Shown: piece by piece, positions 54,050-64,000 of the stretch
Layout of the letters: each line of letters opens with the position of its first letter
Numbering within the stretch: position 1 is the first letter of the stretch
Assembly: GCF_028583425.1 (NCBI RefSeq)
Contig: NC_072801.1
Coordinates: 63,751,766-63,815,765, forward strand
Direction: 5' to 3'
Length of the DNA: 64,000 nucleotides
Origin: Eublepharis macularius
Taxonomy: Eukaryota; Chordata; Lepidosauria; Squamata; Eublepharidae
Translations under genes and position numbers: made by a program
Notes under the pieces: generated by a model
What the model was told of the DNA's origin: nothing
Database searches by the model: none
The model's input: the letters and a program-made list of their open reading frames with translations, nothing else

Positions 54050-56085
54050 ACACCTCCCCCCCCCGCAAGAGTAATCAGTTTACTCAGAAAGGGTGAGGGC
54101 CACCCCAACAGCGGTTAGATAGGCAAAGTCAGATTAATAAAAAAATCCAGTGCAAGGTATTTATTGTACCTGCTTATCTTGCACTAGATTCTATGTTAAT
54201 CCAACATACCTATCTAACAACAGTTGGGGTTGGTCCTCACCCTCTCTGAGTAAACTGATTATTAAGTTTCTTGGATCTTGTTCTAAACTGCTTCCTTGTG
54301 GTGGTAGTTGTGGCCTTGTGGGCAATTCCTCTTTTTGGTTTAATTGCCGCTGCAAATGCAAGGTGCTTGCTGTGGCACAAAGTCTCCATATGGGGTGATT
54401 CTCTATGCTCAAATCCACATTACTCATTCTAAGTTGCATGTTCCCCACATTCCCCATGCAATCCCGAGTGCTGGTCACATTACCTCATTAAACAGACGCA
54501 TTTCATTCGCATTTCTCCCAAATATGTGGTCACAGGTTTTCAACGGGAGTTTCACGGTGGCCGTGAATGGGCCAATGCGCAATTTACGCGGTTTTTTTAA
54601 AAACCACCCCCCTTCCTGTCTCTCCAGCCGTTCCGAGAGTTCCTATTGGCTGATTCAACTTGCAAGTGCTCCGTAGTCTGCAAAAGACTGTTTTTGACTT
54701 CATAGCATTGGATTTATTGATTATGCTGTTTCTGAATCAAATCTGGTAGTTTGAAAAATCATTTTGGGGTGAATCCACCCTCAGAACGGACTCGCGAAAC
54801 TTCCTTTTTAACTGTTTTTTATTTTTTTTATTTTATATTACTGTAATATCGAACTTACGAAATATCAAAATAATGACACTCCAAGGAAGTGAAACTTCAG
54901 TAAAATTCAGGTACTGAACTGTCCTGCATAGGAAATGCGCACGAAAGCTTCCCACATGCTTCCAAATTTCCAAAAAAGAAACGGGAGAGCCATCAGTGCC
55001 GTCAGTGGGGGAAAGAGAGGCATTATTATCTTCAATGATGTTTCTTTATAAGGCAAAATCGAAATAACGGAAAAGTGCACTAAAAAAAATAAAAAAATGG
55101 GCGGGGAAAAAAGGTCCCGCCCAAAAAAGCGGTTTTCGAGCAGCCGTGTGACCGGAGGGACGCGCGAGAAAGACGGATTGGAAGCAGGAATGTGAACGAA
55201 GAGGAAAAAATCACGGCTTGGAGGCAAATGGAAGATATCCGATAAACATGCGGGTAATGGGTGAATGTGGATTCGACCTGTGTTTCTTTGCTCTCCCATT
55301 CACCATTCCCTACCCCCCCCCTCCCTGCCTCTGGCAGTAATTTGCCCTTTTTTTAAAAAAAACGTTTTTAACACTATAATTTATCACTAGTGTTTTAACT
55401 CGTTTTAAGTAGTGTTTTAACTATAGCTAGTGCTTTTACTATAACTTTAATTATAGTTTTAACTAGTGATACTATAGTGATTAACTAGTGATATTATAGT
55501 GATTACTAATAAATGAAAACAAACAGCAAAAAAAATACTGGGAGAGGGGAGGGCTTGAAAAGGCATGCTGGTGGGGAAATGGCGCCAGATGCTCCCAAAT
55601 ACTCCCTCCCCCTCTGAAAAAAAACACTTTTGGTAAGATCTTTTAGAGAAGAGAGTATTGAAACATGTTTGGGGAAAGTTGCAGCGGAAGCTGGAAGGGA
55701 GATGACTGGGTAGTGATGATGAGCGGAAGCCCCAGAAGAATTGCTGTCATTGGGGAGACAAAGCAACCCTAAACTGGCCTCTCTTTGTGACATCTCCCTC
55801 CCCTAGTGTTAAAAACATTTTTTTTATAAAGGGCAAGTTACAAGATCCAAGTTACAAGATTCAAGAAACTGAATAATCAGTTTACTCAGAGAGGGTGAGG
55901 AGGACCATCCCCAACTGTTATTAGATAGGTATGTTGGATTAACATAAAATCTAGTGCAAGATAAGCAGGTACAATAAATACTTTGCACTGGATTTTATGT
56001 TAATCTGACTTTGCCTATCTAACCACTGTTGGGGTGGCCCTCACCCTTTCTGAGTAAACTGATTACTCTTGGTGGGGGGAGGTGT
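54050..56085. mobile_element. 2-kb foldback element with arms that are themselves palindromes
   Basis: The left arm (54050-54290) and right arm (about 55840-56085) are inverted copies beginning GCAAGAGTAATCAGTTTACT. Each arm is a hairpin of about 215 bp, centred at about 54167 and 55975, with AGGGTGAGGGCCACCCC and TTAGATAGGCAAAGTCAG at its outer side. The 1.55-kb core has no recognised protein. Confidence 0.75.
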
Positions 56086-56290
56086 CTTGTATTAAGTTGT
56101 ATTGGGGGGCATAATTCTGTTGTGAATTTCAAGGCATTGGCCTAATGGAGGCACGCTTCAACACATCTGATGCAGGAATACATTTTTTATGTCTTTAAAG
56201 GGCCACTACTGTTTTATTTTGTTATTTCGTGTTCCCTAAAACGTGTTCCCTACATATAATCACCTGTGTAGCACTTCATTTCCTCTTAGG

Positions 56291-56314
56291 AACCCTAACC
56301 CTAACCCTAACCCT
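56291..56314. repeat. interstitial telomere-like tract (AACCCT)4
   Basis: Four perfect AACCCT units, the vertebrate telomeric repeat, about 200 bp outside the foldback element. Too short to be a chromosome end. Confidence 0.9.
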
Positions 56315-56505
56315 ATTCTTCTTCTAGGTATGAAAGTCAGCAATTCTGGACTGAGTCAAGGGTCCCAAGAAAGCAGGCTTGAATCCTATTTTTGGATGCA
56401 GTTTTCTGTTAACTAAGATAGAGAAAAGCCAGCATATTAAAAAAATGTATATCTTCCTAATGCAAATGAAAGAAAATGAAGGGGTAGAGAAATTTAGGCA
56501 ATAAT

Positions 56506-57416
<911 letters not shown>

Positions 57417-57551
57417 AACAATACAAATATTTTTTTTAAAAAAAGAGAGAAAAGCCAGCATATTCTTTTTCATTGCAGTCTACTTACCACATTTTCCTTT
57501 AACAGTAGGAGTCCGTCAGTCTCATCAGCTGCAAGTTCCCGGTGGAAACTC

Positions 57552-57671
57552 AGGGCCAAGCTACACATGACGAATGACACTTGAACGGCAAGAGTATTTC
57601 TCCCTGTTCACTTGCCCTCCACTCAATCCACTTGCCAGGCAAGTGTCTTTCATCACGTGTAGCTTGGCCCC
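57552..57671. mobile_element. hAT-type MITE, AGGGCCAAGCTACACATGAC family
   Basis: 120-bp hairpin, nearly the same as 62913-63032. Right arm slightly diverged (CACGTGTAGCTTGGCCCC). Confidence 0.78.
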
Positions 57672-58510
57672 CCGTTTCCAAGCTCAGGGGAGGGGATTCA
57701 GATTATGGGACCTCAACTAGAGTTGCCAGCCCAGTATGGGCAACCTCCAAGAGACAAGTGGGTGTGGAGTCCTAACAGAGCATCAACATCGCAACATCAC
57801 TTCTGGCACGAACCGAGAACTGAAGTCACCGTATTGATGCAATGCTCTAGGATTTACCTCAAACTCTGGTTTCACTTACACACCCACACACACCATTCTC
57901 CCTCTTTGCTCCTGCTGCTCCACTGGTATGCCTATGTAATCCCTGAGTCCCGATGGCTAGGTTCAAATTCTCAAGTAATGTTCACAAATTCGAAATGAAA
58001 ATCCAATTTATTTAAATACAACAGAATGCAATTGTGAAAAACGTTCTTAAAACTACTGATACTGGTTCACTAACTGGTGTCCCCAGTCCCACTCACAATC
58101 CACTATATAGAAGGCACAGGCAATGTTGTGGACTCATCGAGAGACCACGCCTGGAACAGCAGGAACTCTTCTTCTGAAGATCCTGGATGAATCCTGAAGC
58201 TTGCTCCTTGCCCAGATGGACTCACATTCTAGCTGTATCTGAAGAAGTTGTTGGAATATATGTGTGTTACAAGGTCTGACCTTCAGTCATTATGGGGTTA
58301 ATGTGTTTACCTACCATGCTATTGTTTAGATTGACCTGGAAGAGACCCTGGCACAAAGCCAATAGCCTAGAGGCCCGGGAAACTGAAGGGTGTTTGTAAA
58401 CCCTGGTCAATAGGTCAGGTGATTTTCTTTCAGGGTCAAGAAGACAGAGGAAGAATCTCCATTCCTATCTATCTCTTTGTCTGTACTCCTGGTCAGCAAG
58501 ATGTAGCCTT

Positions 58511-58832
58511 AGAGCCAAGCTACAAGTGACGAAGGACACTTGCCTGGCAAGTGAACAGACTCACATGTATTCCTCCCTGTTCACTTGCCATTCACTTGCG
58601 CGCCACTTGATCAAGTGAAATGCAAGTGAATGGCAAGTGAACAGGGAGGAATACACGTGAGAGCCAAGCTACAAGTGACGAATGACACTTGAACAGCAAG
58701 TGTATTTCTCCCTGTTCACTTGCCCTCCACGCGATCCACTTGCTGTTCAAGTGTCATTCGTCACTTGTAGCTTGGCCCTCAGTCTGTTCACTTGTCAGGC
58801 AAGTGTCATTCGTCACTTGTAGCTTGGCTCTT
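58511..58832. mobile_element. AGAGCCAAGCTACAAGTGAC MITE carrying a nested relative
   Basis: The outer hairpin (left arm 58511-58590, right arm 58591-58659 plus 58780-58832) has CACTTGCCTGGCAAGTGAAC and its complement. Its right arm is split by a second complete family member at 58660-58779. Confidence 0.78.
58660..58779. mobile_element. inner MITE nested in 58511-58832
   Basis: A 120-bp hairpin, AGAGCCAAGCTACAAGTGAC to CACTTGTAGCTTGGCCCT, with the inner word GTATTTCTCCCTGTTCACTT shared with 57552 and 62913. Confidence 0.78.
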
Positions 58833-58979
58833 AGACTTTGTTATTTTGTAGCAATCCTGTGCACCTTTTTCCTTTAGAAGTAAATGATTTTTAAAAGCTA
58901 ACTGACGCTCTGACTCTCTATTGATTCAAGATCCATTGCACCTCTGATTTTAAGCTATTTTAACCCTTTTTCCCAACAG

Positions 58980-59036
58980 AAGTGAGCTGAAAGCTCATAC
59001 TCTGCCCCAAATTTTGTTACTCTTATAGGTGCTACT
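58980..59036. mobile_element. Penelope-like element terminus, left part
   Basis: AAGTGAGCTGAAAGCTCATA and AAATTTTGTTACTCTTATAG, interrupted at 59037 and resuming at 59263 as GTGCTACTGGACTCTTGC. Confidence 0.55.
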
Positions 59037-59262
59037 TAGGATTGCCAGCCTCCAGGTAGTGGCTGGAGATCTCCCGGAATTACAACTGGTCTCCAGGCCA
59101 CAGACATCAGTTCACCGGGAGAAAATGGCTACTTTGGGGGGTGGACTCTATGGAATTATGCCATGCCAAGGTCCTTTCCCTCCCCAAACTCCACATTCTC
59201 CAGGTTTCACCCCCCCCCCCCCAGATCTCCAGGAATTTCCCAATTTGGAGCTGGCAACCCTA
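59037..59262 (+). mobile_element. TAGGGTTGCCA-type DNA element with clean 8-bp duplication
   Basis: The ends are TAGGATTGCCAG and CTGGCAACCCTA (inverted). The perfect 8-bp flank GTGCTACT (59029-59036 and 59263-59270) lies within a Penelope-like terminus. This copy sets the boundaries and hAT-like nature of the family. Confidence 0.82.
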
Positions 59263-60749
59263 GTGCTACTGGACTCTTGCTCTTTCCTTACCCTAGGAGC
59301 AGTTCCCCTTTCCTCTTGGCAAGACTAAACGGGACACCTCTATGCTAGGGTGTGACCTCAGGCAGTCCGTGAAGAGTTCAGTCAGCAATTGCTGCTCTTT
59401 GTTCTTCCCAGCTTCTTGAGCTCTTCCTAGCCGCCACCACTCTCCCCAAAAGAAGTGTTCAATTCTTCCCACAAGCAATTTCATCTGTAGGTCCCTTTTG
59501 GGGATCCAAAGGTGGGAAACAAGCTTTGCACTACCTTCAGCTCTTCTTGTCCTTTCAGCTAGCCCAGTCCTGCTTTATACCACCTCTTCTAGACCTGGTG
59601 GCTTTTCAAATGCATGCCCCATGAGCCTTTGCTAAATATGCAATTTAATACAAGCCTGTGTACACATCATCTATCTGCTAGTCTGGCCTAAGTATCTGCA
59701 GTCTACTAATCAGACCTAGGCCCCAGACCCTGCTTTCTGTGCAGGTTTATACCTAACTGCAGCCTTCATGGAAAAGGAGCTTCAGCCTTGCCTCCTCTGT
59801 GCCGTTTTCCTGTCACAAAGCAGCCCTGGGAGTTCTGTTTGCCCCTCTGCACTCACAGCTGACATGAGGCTGACTGACTGACTGACTGAAAGTCAGATTG
59901 GGGAGCCCCGATACAACCTGTGAAAGTCATAGCCAGACCAGACAAGATGTCTTTTTACACTAATGGAAAGGCAGGGGTGGGGTGGGGGTGGGTGGAATGA
60001 TCCACAGGGATGGGGGTTTAGCCTTCTCCCTGTGCTATTTCTCCAAAAGTAATTCAGAGTTGAGAGATGTTGTAATATTTTGGTTTAAGTACTGAACTAG
60101 AGCCAAGTCTGAACTAGTCAATTTCATCGGTTCAGTTCCCATACTGCAGCTTTTTGTGCTACCCTCTGCACCCGGTTTGCTACCATGAGTAGTCACTCCG
60201 GCCACTATGCAGCTTCCCCCCAGCTTTCCTGGGAACTGCATACTTAAAAAAAAAAATTCGCTTTGTGGTAGGCTGTTTCCCCGTGCATACTCCTTATTCT
60301 GTTTTTGGTGTTCTGCCTTCTTCTCCCCTCTCCTGCCAGCCCACTGTATTGTGATTGGCTACTGTCATCTAGCCAGCCACTCCCCCTCCCCTCCTTTCCA
60401 TTCTTCCCCACTCCCCTCTTTCCTCTTTTTAATTTTTTTTAAGTCCAGTGCAGGATCAATGAATCACTGGTTTGAAAGCACAGGGGGACGTTCCCTTTTT
60501 ATTCTTTTTGCTTTGGTATGGGCGGGAATATTTTATAGGGGGCTAAATATCTGGGTATCAAAAATAAAGATTTTAATATAAAGTTTTAGAAAGGTGCAAA
60601 TGGCCACATACAAGCGGATTCTGTGCCTTTTGGCTTGACTTCAGGGGAAGTGAGGAGTTACGTCCCCAGTGCAGAAGGGGCTTAGGATATGGGAAACTAG
60701 GTCTCAAATGTCCCCATTGGTCACATCCTTTGGGCCTACCTTGATTTTT

Positions 60750-60845
60750 CAGCCTAACATACCTTGCAGGGTCATTGTAAGGATTAAATGAGGGTGGAGT
60801 CCATGCCTTCCACCTTGAGCTCCTCGGAGGAAAGGTTATACTCAA
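60750..60845 (+). mobile_element. SINE fragment, 3' half
   Basis: CAGCCTAACATACCTTGCAG, GGGTCATTGTAAGGATTAAA and GAGCTCCTCGGAGGAAAGG match the 3' half of the family at 24548. Confidence 0.5.
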
Positions 60846-60903
60846 TTAGGTAAATCCTCCCCCCCGCCCCCGCTCAAGACACACTGTTGTGATATGCCCT
60901 GAC

Positions 60904-61263
60904 TAGAGACAGGCACGAACCGAAATACGAACCAAAGTTCGGCACAAACTGGGATGGTTTGTGGTTTGCAAAGCTCTGGTTCGCCAGAGCCCATTTCTGA
61001 CAAACCGCCACGAACTTTAAGCCAGTTCATTTGGTTCATTTTTCAATTTGTTGCTGCAGACAGCCTGGTGCCGATCAATCAGTTTCCTAGGCAACAGGGG
61101 GATGGGCTTTCTGCAGACTTTCTGCTAACCCACAAGTGATGTTTTCACAAACCAAATGAACGGTTCACAAACCAGGGCAAGTTCATGAAAGTTCATGATT
61201 CATGAAACCTGACAAATCATGAACTGCATAGTTCATTTTCCCCCTGGTTCGTGCCCATCTCTA
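60904..61263. mobile_element. hAT-type non-autonomous element, TAGAGACAGGCACGAAC ends (copy 4)
   Basis: 360 bp. Inverted ends TAGAGACAGGCACGAACC and GGTTCGTGCCCATCTCTA. The 8-bp flanks are GCCCTGAC and GTCCTGAC (one mismatch). The interior is rich in TTCG/CGAA and GAACC words, unlike the GATCG-rich copies. Confidence 0.85.
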
Positions 61264-62912
61264 GTCCTGACTGAAGTTCTCACAACTTTCCACCTAAGAC
61301 TTTTACCACCATTGAGTGAATACAAGCATTTCACACCTTTCGCTGCCAGGCCTGTTTTGCAACTGCTGAATCATTTTCCTTGGTATGTCATTCCCATTTT
61401 TCCACACCCTTTCTAAATCTGCAGAGACCAGAGGGTGGCACAATGACTATAGAAGGGAGATTATAAAAGGGGTGGGTGGGGGACCTTTCACGCTAGAGGA
61501 TTTATTTTTCTTCTGAGTCTCCCACCTTTTTATTAATTACAAAGGAAGAGCCCTTTTTTGTGTCAGCAACTGGGATTTTAATTTGAACATTTTCATCAGT
61601 CTTGATGTTACGATAATAACTCCAGTGATTACCTTGGTCAAAGCATTTGGGAGGTGGTTCCCATTTCTAACACAGGCATGTCTTTCAACATGCAAAGGGC
61701 AAAAACATTTTATGGCATGTATGGGGTTGGTGATGGCATTTTGGAAGCAAGGTCTTTAGAGAACAAGATCTGTTTTTAACTAGTTTTTTTGGAATGAATA
61801 GGGATAATTTATATATTGATCTCATTAACATAAACTGGAGGATTTCAACTCATTATTTCAACTCATTAACATAAACTGGAGGATGACGGTAAAAATAACA
61901 GGTGCATAATGGTTGATAAAGTATGTATTGAATTGAAGATAATTTAAAAATAAAAGGTTATATATAACCAGCTCTCCTGCTAGTGAAAAAAGAGAGGAGG
62001 GGTCCTCTTTGAGCACCAAAAAATATAAACTGGGAACCATTGAGCAATGTGATAACAGTGTTTTAAAATCCAGGTTTTGATTACAGATGCACTAAACACA
62101 AGTTGATTGGAGGAAACCCCAACTCAGTTTGCATTTAACAAGTGACTTGAAGCTTACCTTTAAAACTGTGTGTGCAGGGTGTATGTGTAAATGGGCTCCC
62201 CTGGGCATGCAGAAGCAGGAGGAGCATCTTAATTCCTTCTTTTCTACCCTATGCACTTTAACTAGCAGAGAAGGGCTGTGGGGTGAGGGTTATTTGTCTT
62301 ACTGCTAGTTCCACGGGTTTGCCCAGGCATAGGACTGCCATGTTCTCTGGTGGGGACAGGGAATCCCCCACTCCCAGCCTCTGCCTCCTGCCGCCACTCA
62401 CCTGATTAGTGGGAAAAGGGTCTGGGGAATGGGCCCAGGAGACAAAAATCCTCTTGGGCCAGCACACAGCAGGCGTGCTCCCTCCAGCTGTGACATCATC
62501 TCTTCCTTAAGTGACATCATCATGCTCAGTGGCGGGCATGCTCCCGCACTTCACAGGGACCCAACTAGGTGTGATGATGTCACTTCCGGATGCAGTAAGA
62601 TTAATATTCCTCCCTCCATGGCCCTTCTCTGCTAGCTAAAGGGTGGAAAGGAGGGAATGAAGATGCTCCTCCTACTTTTGTTCAGGTAGGGAAACTAATT
62701 TGCATCTCCACCACTGTTTTAAAGGTAAGCTTCAGGTCACATGTTAAATGGGAGTTGACTTAGTTTTCCCCTAATTTAGCATGTTTAGCATGTTTAGCAT
62801 TCATGTAATTAGGCCCCCAGTATGTCCAATTCCACCTTATTTTATTGTGCTGTGATTACTGATGAGCAAATTCCATTCAGCTCAATTCAGAATTAGCTCA
62901 GTAAGCTTTCTC

Positions 62913-63032
62913 AGGGCCAAGCTACACATGACGAATGACACTTGAACGGCAAGTGTATTTCTCCCTGTTCACTTGCCCTCCACTCAATCCACTTGCCGTT
63001 CAAGTGTCATTCGTCATGTGTAGCTTGGCCCT
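62913..63032. mobile_element. hAT-type MITE, AGGGCCAAGCTACACATGAC family (best copy)
   Basis: A 120-bp hairpin whose ends AGGGCCAAGCTACACATGAC and complement pair perfectly through most of each arm. It has no coding capacity. Confidence 0.85.
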
Positions 63033-63199
63033 CAATGAATATTTGGGGGGGGGTATCTGTTCTTTCCTAGCTTATATGTGTGCTAATGCTGTTTTACATT
63101 GCATAGCCCCATGGGACTTGTAGTTCTCAGTGCCAGCCATGACAGATAACTGCTTGGAAATGCAACACACACACCCTCCAACAAACATCTCGTAACAGG

Positions 63200-64000
63200 A
63201 GAGAATTTCAGATACAGAAGAGGCAGCAGCTACAAAAAAAGCTTGCAAGAAACAATCAAGAGAACTGAACTAAATTTAAAAAAAATACAAACATAAGATC
63301 TGGTAGCCTGGCAATAAAGGAGAACCGTATCTGCTCCAATGCTCTCGACCGAGACTCACACTTAAGAGATTTACAACAAGCATTTTTGAGACTACAGTCC
63401 CCACCAAATGAAGTGAAGAAACAAATCAACAGGGCCAGACTAGTACCCAGAAACAGTCTGCTCCAGGACAAACCTAAAGGAACTAACAACAGAACACCAC
63501 TGGTTGTCACCTATAGCTCCCAGCTCAAACCCATCCAACGTATCATCAGTGAGCTACAACCCATCCTGGAAAATGATACCTCTCTCTCAGAAGTCCTGGG
63601 TGGAAGACCTTTCCTTGCCTACAGACAGCCCCCCAATCTTAAACGACTTCTCACTTACAATCATGAATCGGCCAGCAGAGTCACCAGCACAGGTACCAGG
63701 CCCTGCAACAGACCCAGATGCCAGCTCTGCCCCTATATCTACCCAGGGAATACAATTACAGGACCCAATGGCATCAACTACACTGTCTCTGGCTCTTACA
63801 GCTGCTCATCCTCCAATCTGATATATGCCCTCATGTGCCAACAATGTCCTTCTGCTCTGTACATTGGACAAACCAGCCAACCTCTACGCAAAAGAATAAA
63901 TGGACACAAATCTGACATTAGAAATGGAAACGTCCAAAAACCAGTGGGAGAACACTTCAATCTACCAGGACATTCCACCAAAGACTTAAAGGTCGCTGTG
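63200..64000 (+). mobile_element. Penelope-like element, C-terminal GIY-YIG end, runs off the window
   Basis: Reading toward the window edge, the frame encodes CQLCPYI, SNLIYALMCQQCPSALYIGQ, TSQPLRKRINGHKSDIR and PVGEHFNLPGHS. This is the Cys-bearing linker plus GIY-YIG-type endonuclease domain of Penelope-like retroelements. Upstream, NNRTPLVVTYSSQLKPI fits the region after the reverse transcriptase. It looks 5'-truncated and old in its upstream part; the right end lies outside. Confidence 0.8.

Overview
The window is vertebrate nuclear DNA: long introns with GT-AG junctions, intronless coding exons of immune-type membrane proteins, and dense interspersed repeats. The repeats point to a squamate reptile: tRNA-derived SINEs with LINE-like tails, 5'-truncated L1 copies, Penelope-like elements and many hairpin-shaped hAT-type DNA elements. 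A gecko is my guess from remembered repeat content; the sequence alone does not prove it.

Four host genes are supported. (1) Positions 315-10377 (+) hold the last nine coding exons of a Nemo-like kinase. The tail FIRSTAWHSSKVSKKEER marks the NLK2 paralogue of frogs, fish and reptiles, not mammalian NLK. The 5' part lies upstream of the window. (2) Positions 14381-14839 (+) encode a 152-residue single-pass membrane protein that I identify as the orthologue of human C16orf54. (3) Positions 29850-31118 (+) encode leukosialin/CD43 (SPN), a mucin-like leukocyte surface protein, in one coding exon. (4) Positions 44517-46505 (-) encode a very divergent connexin of 662 residues. Its cytoplasmic loop is about 430 residues and carries thirteen 8-residue Gly-Tyr-Gly-Met-Pro-type repeats. 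C16orf54 and SPN are close neighbours in human 16p11.2, so this looks like the same block, here with nlk2 and the connexin beside them.

Region by region: 1-10.4 kb is nlk2, with its introns full of DNA-element remnants; 10.4-14.2 kb is its 3' UTR and a SINE; 14.3-15.15 kb is C16orf54; 15.2-29.8 kb is repeat-rich spacer; 29.8-31.8 kb is SPN; 31.8-44.5 kb is spacer; 44.5-46.5 kb is the connexin; 46.5-64 kb has no recognisable host gene but holds L1 and Penelope fragments, nested hairpin elements, a 2-kb foldback structure and a short telomere-like tract. C16orf54 and SPN are both haematopoietic-type membrane proteins in mammals; nothing in the sequence ties nlk2 or the connexin to them functionally.

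The most unusual item is the connexin with altered extracellular cysteine spacing and a giant repeat-bearing loop. Next come the nlk2-C16orf54-SPN linkage and several cleanly dated element insertions: 8-bp duplications, one unoccupied paralogous site, and nested copies.
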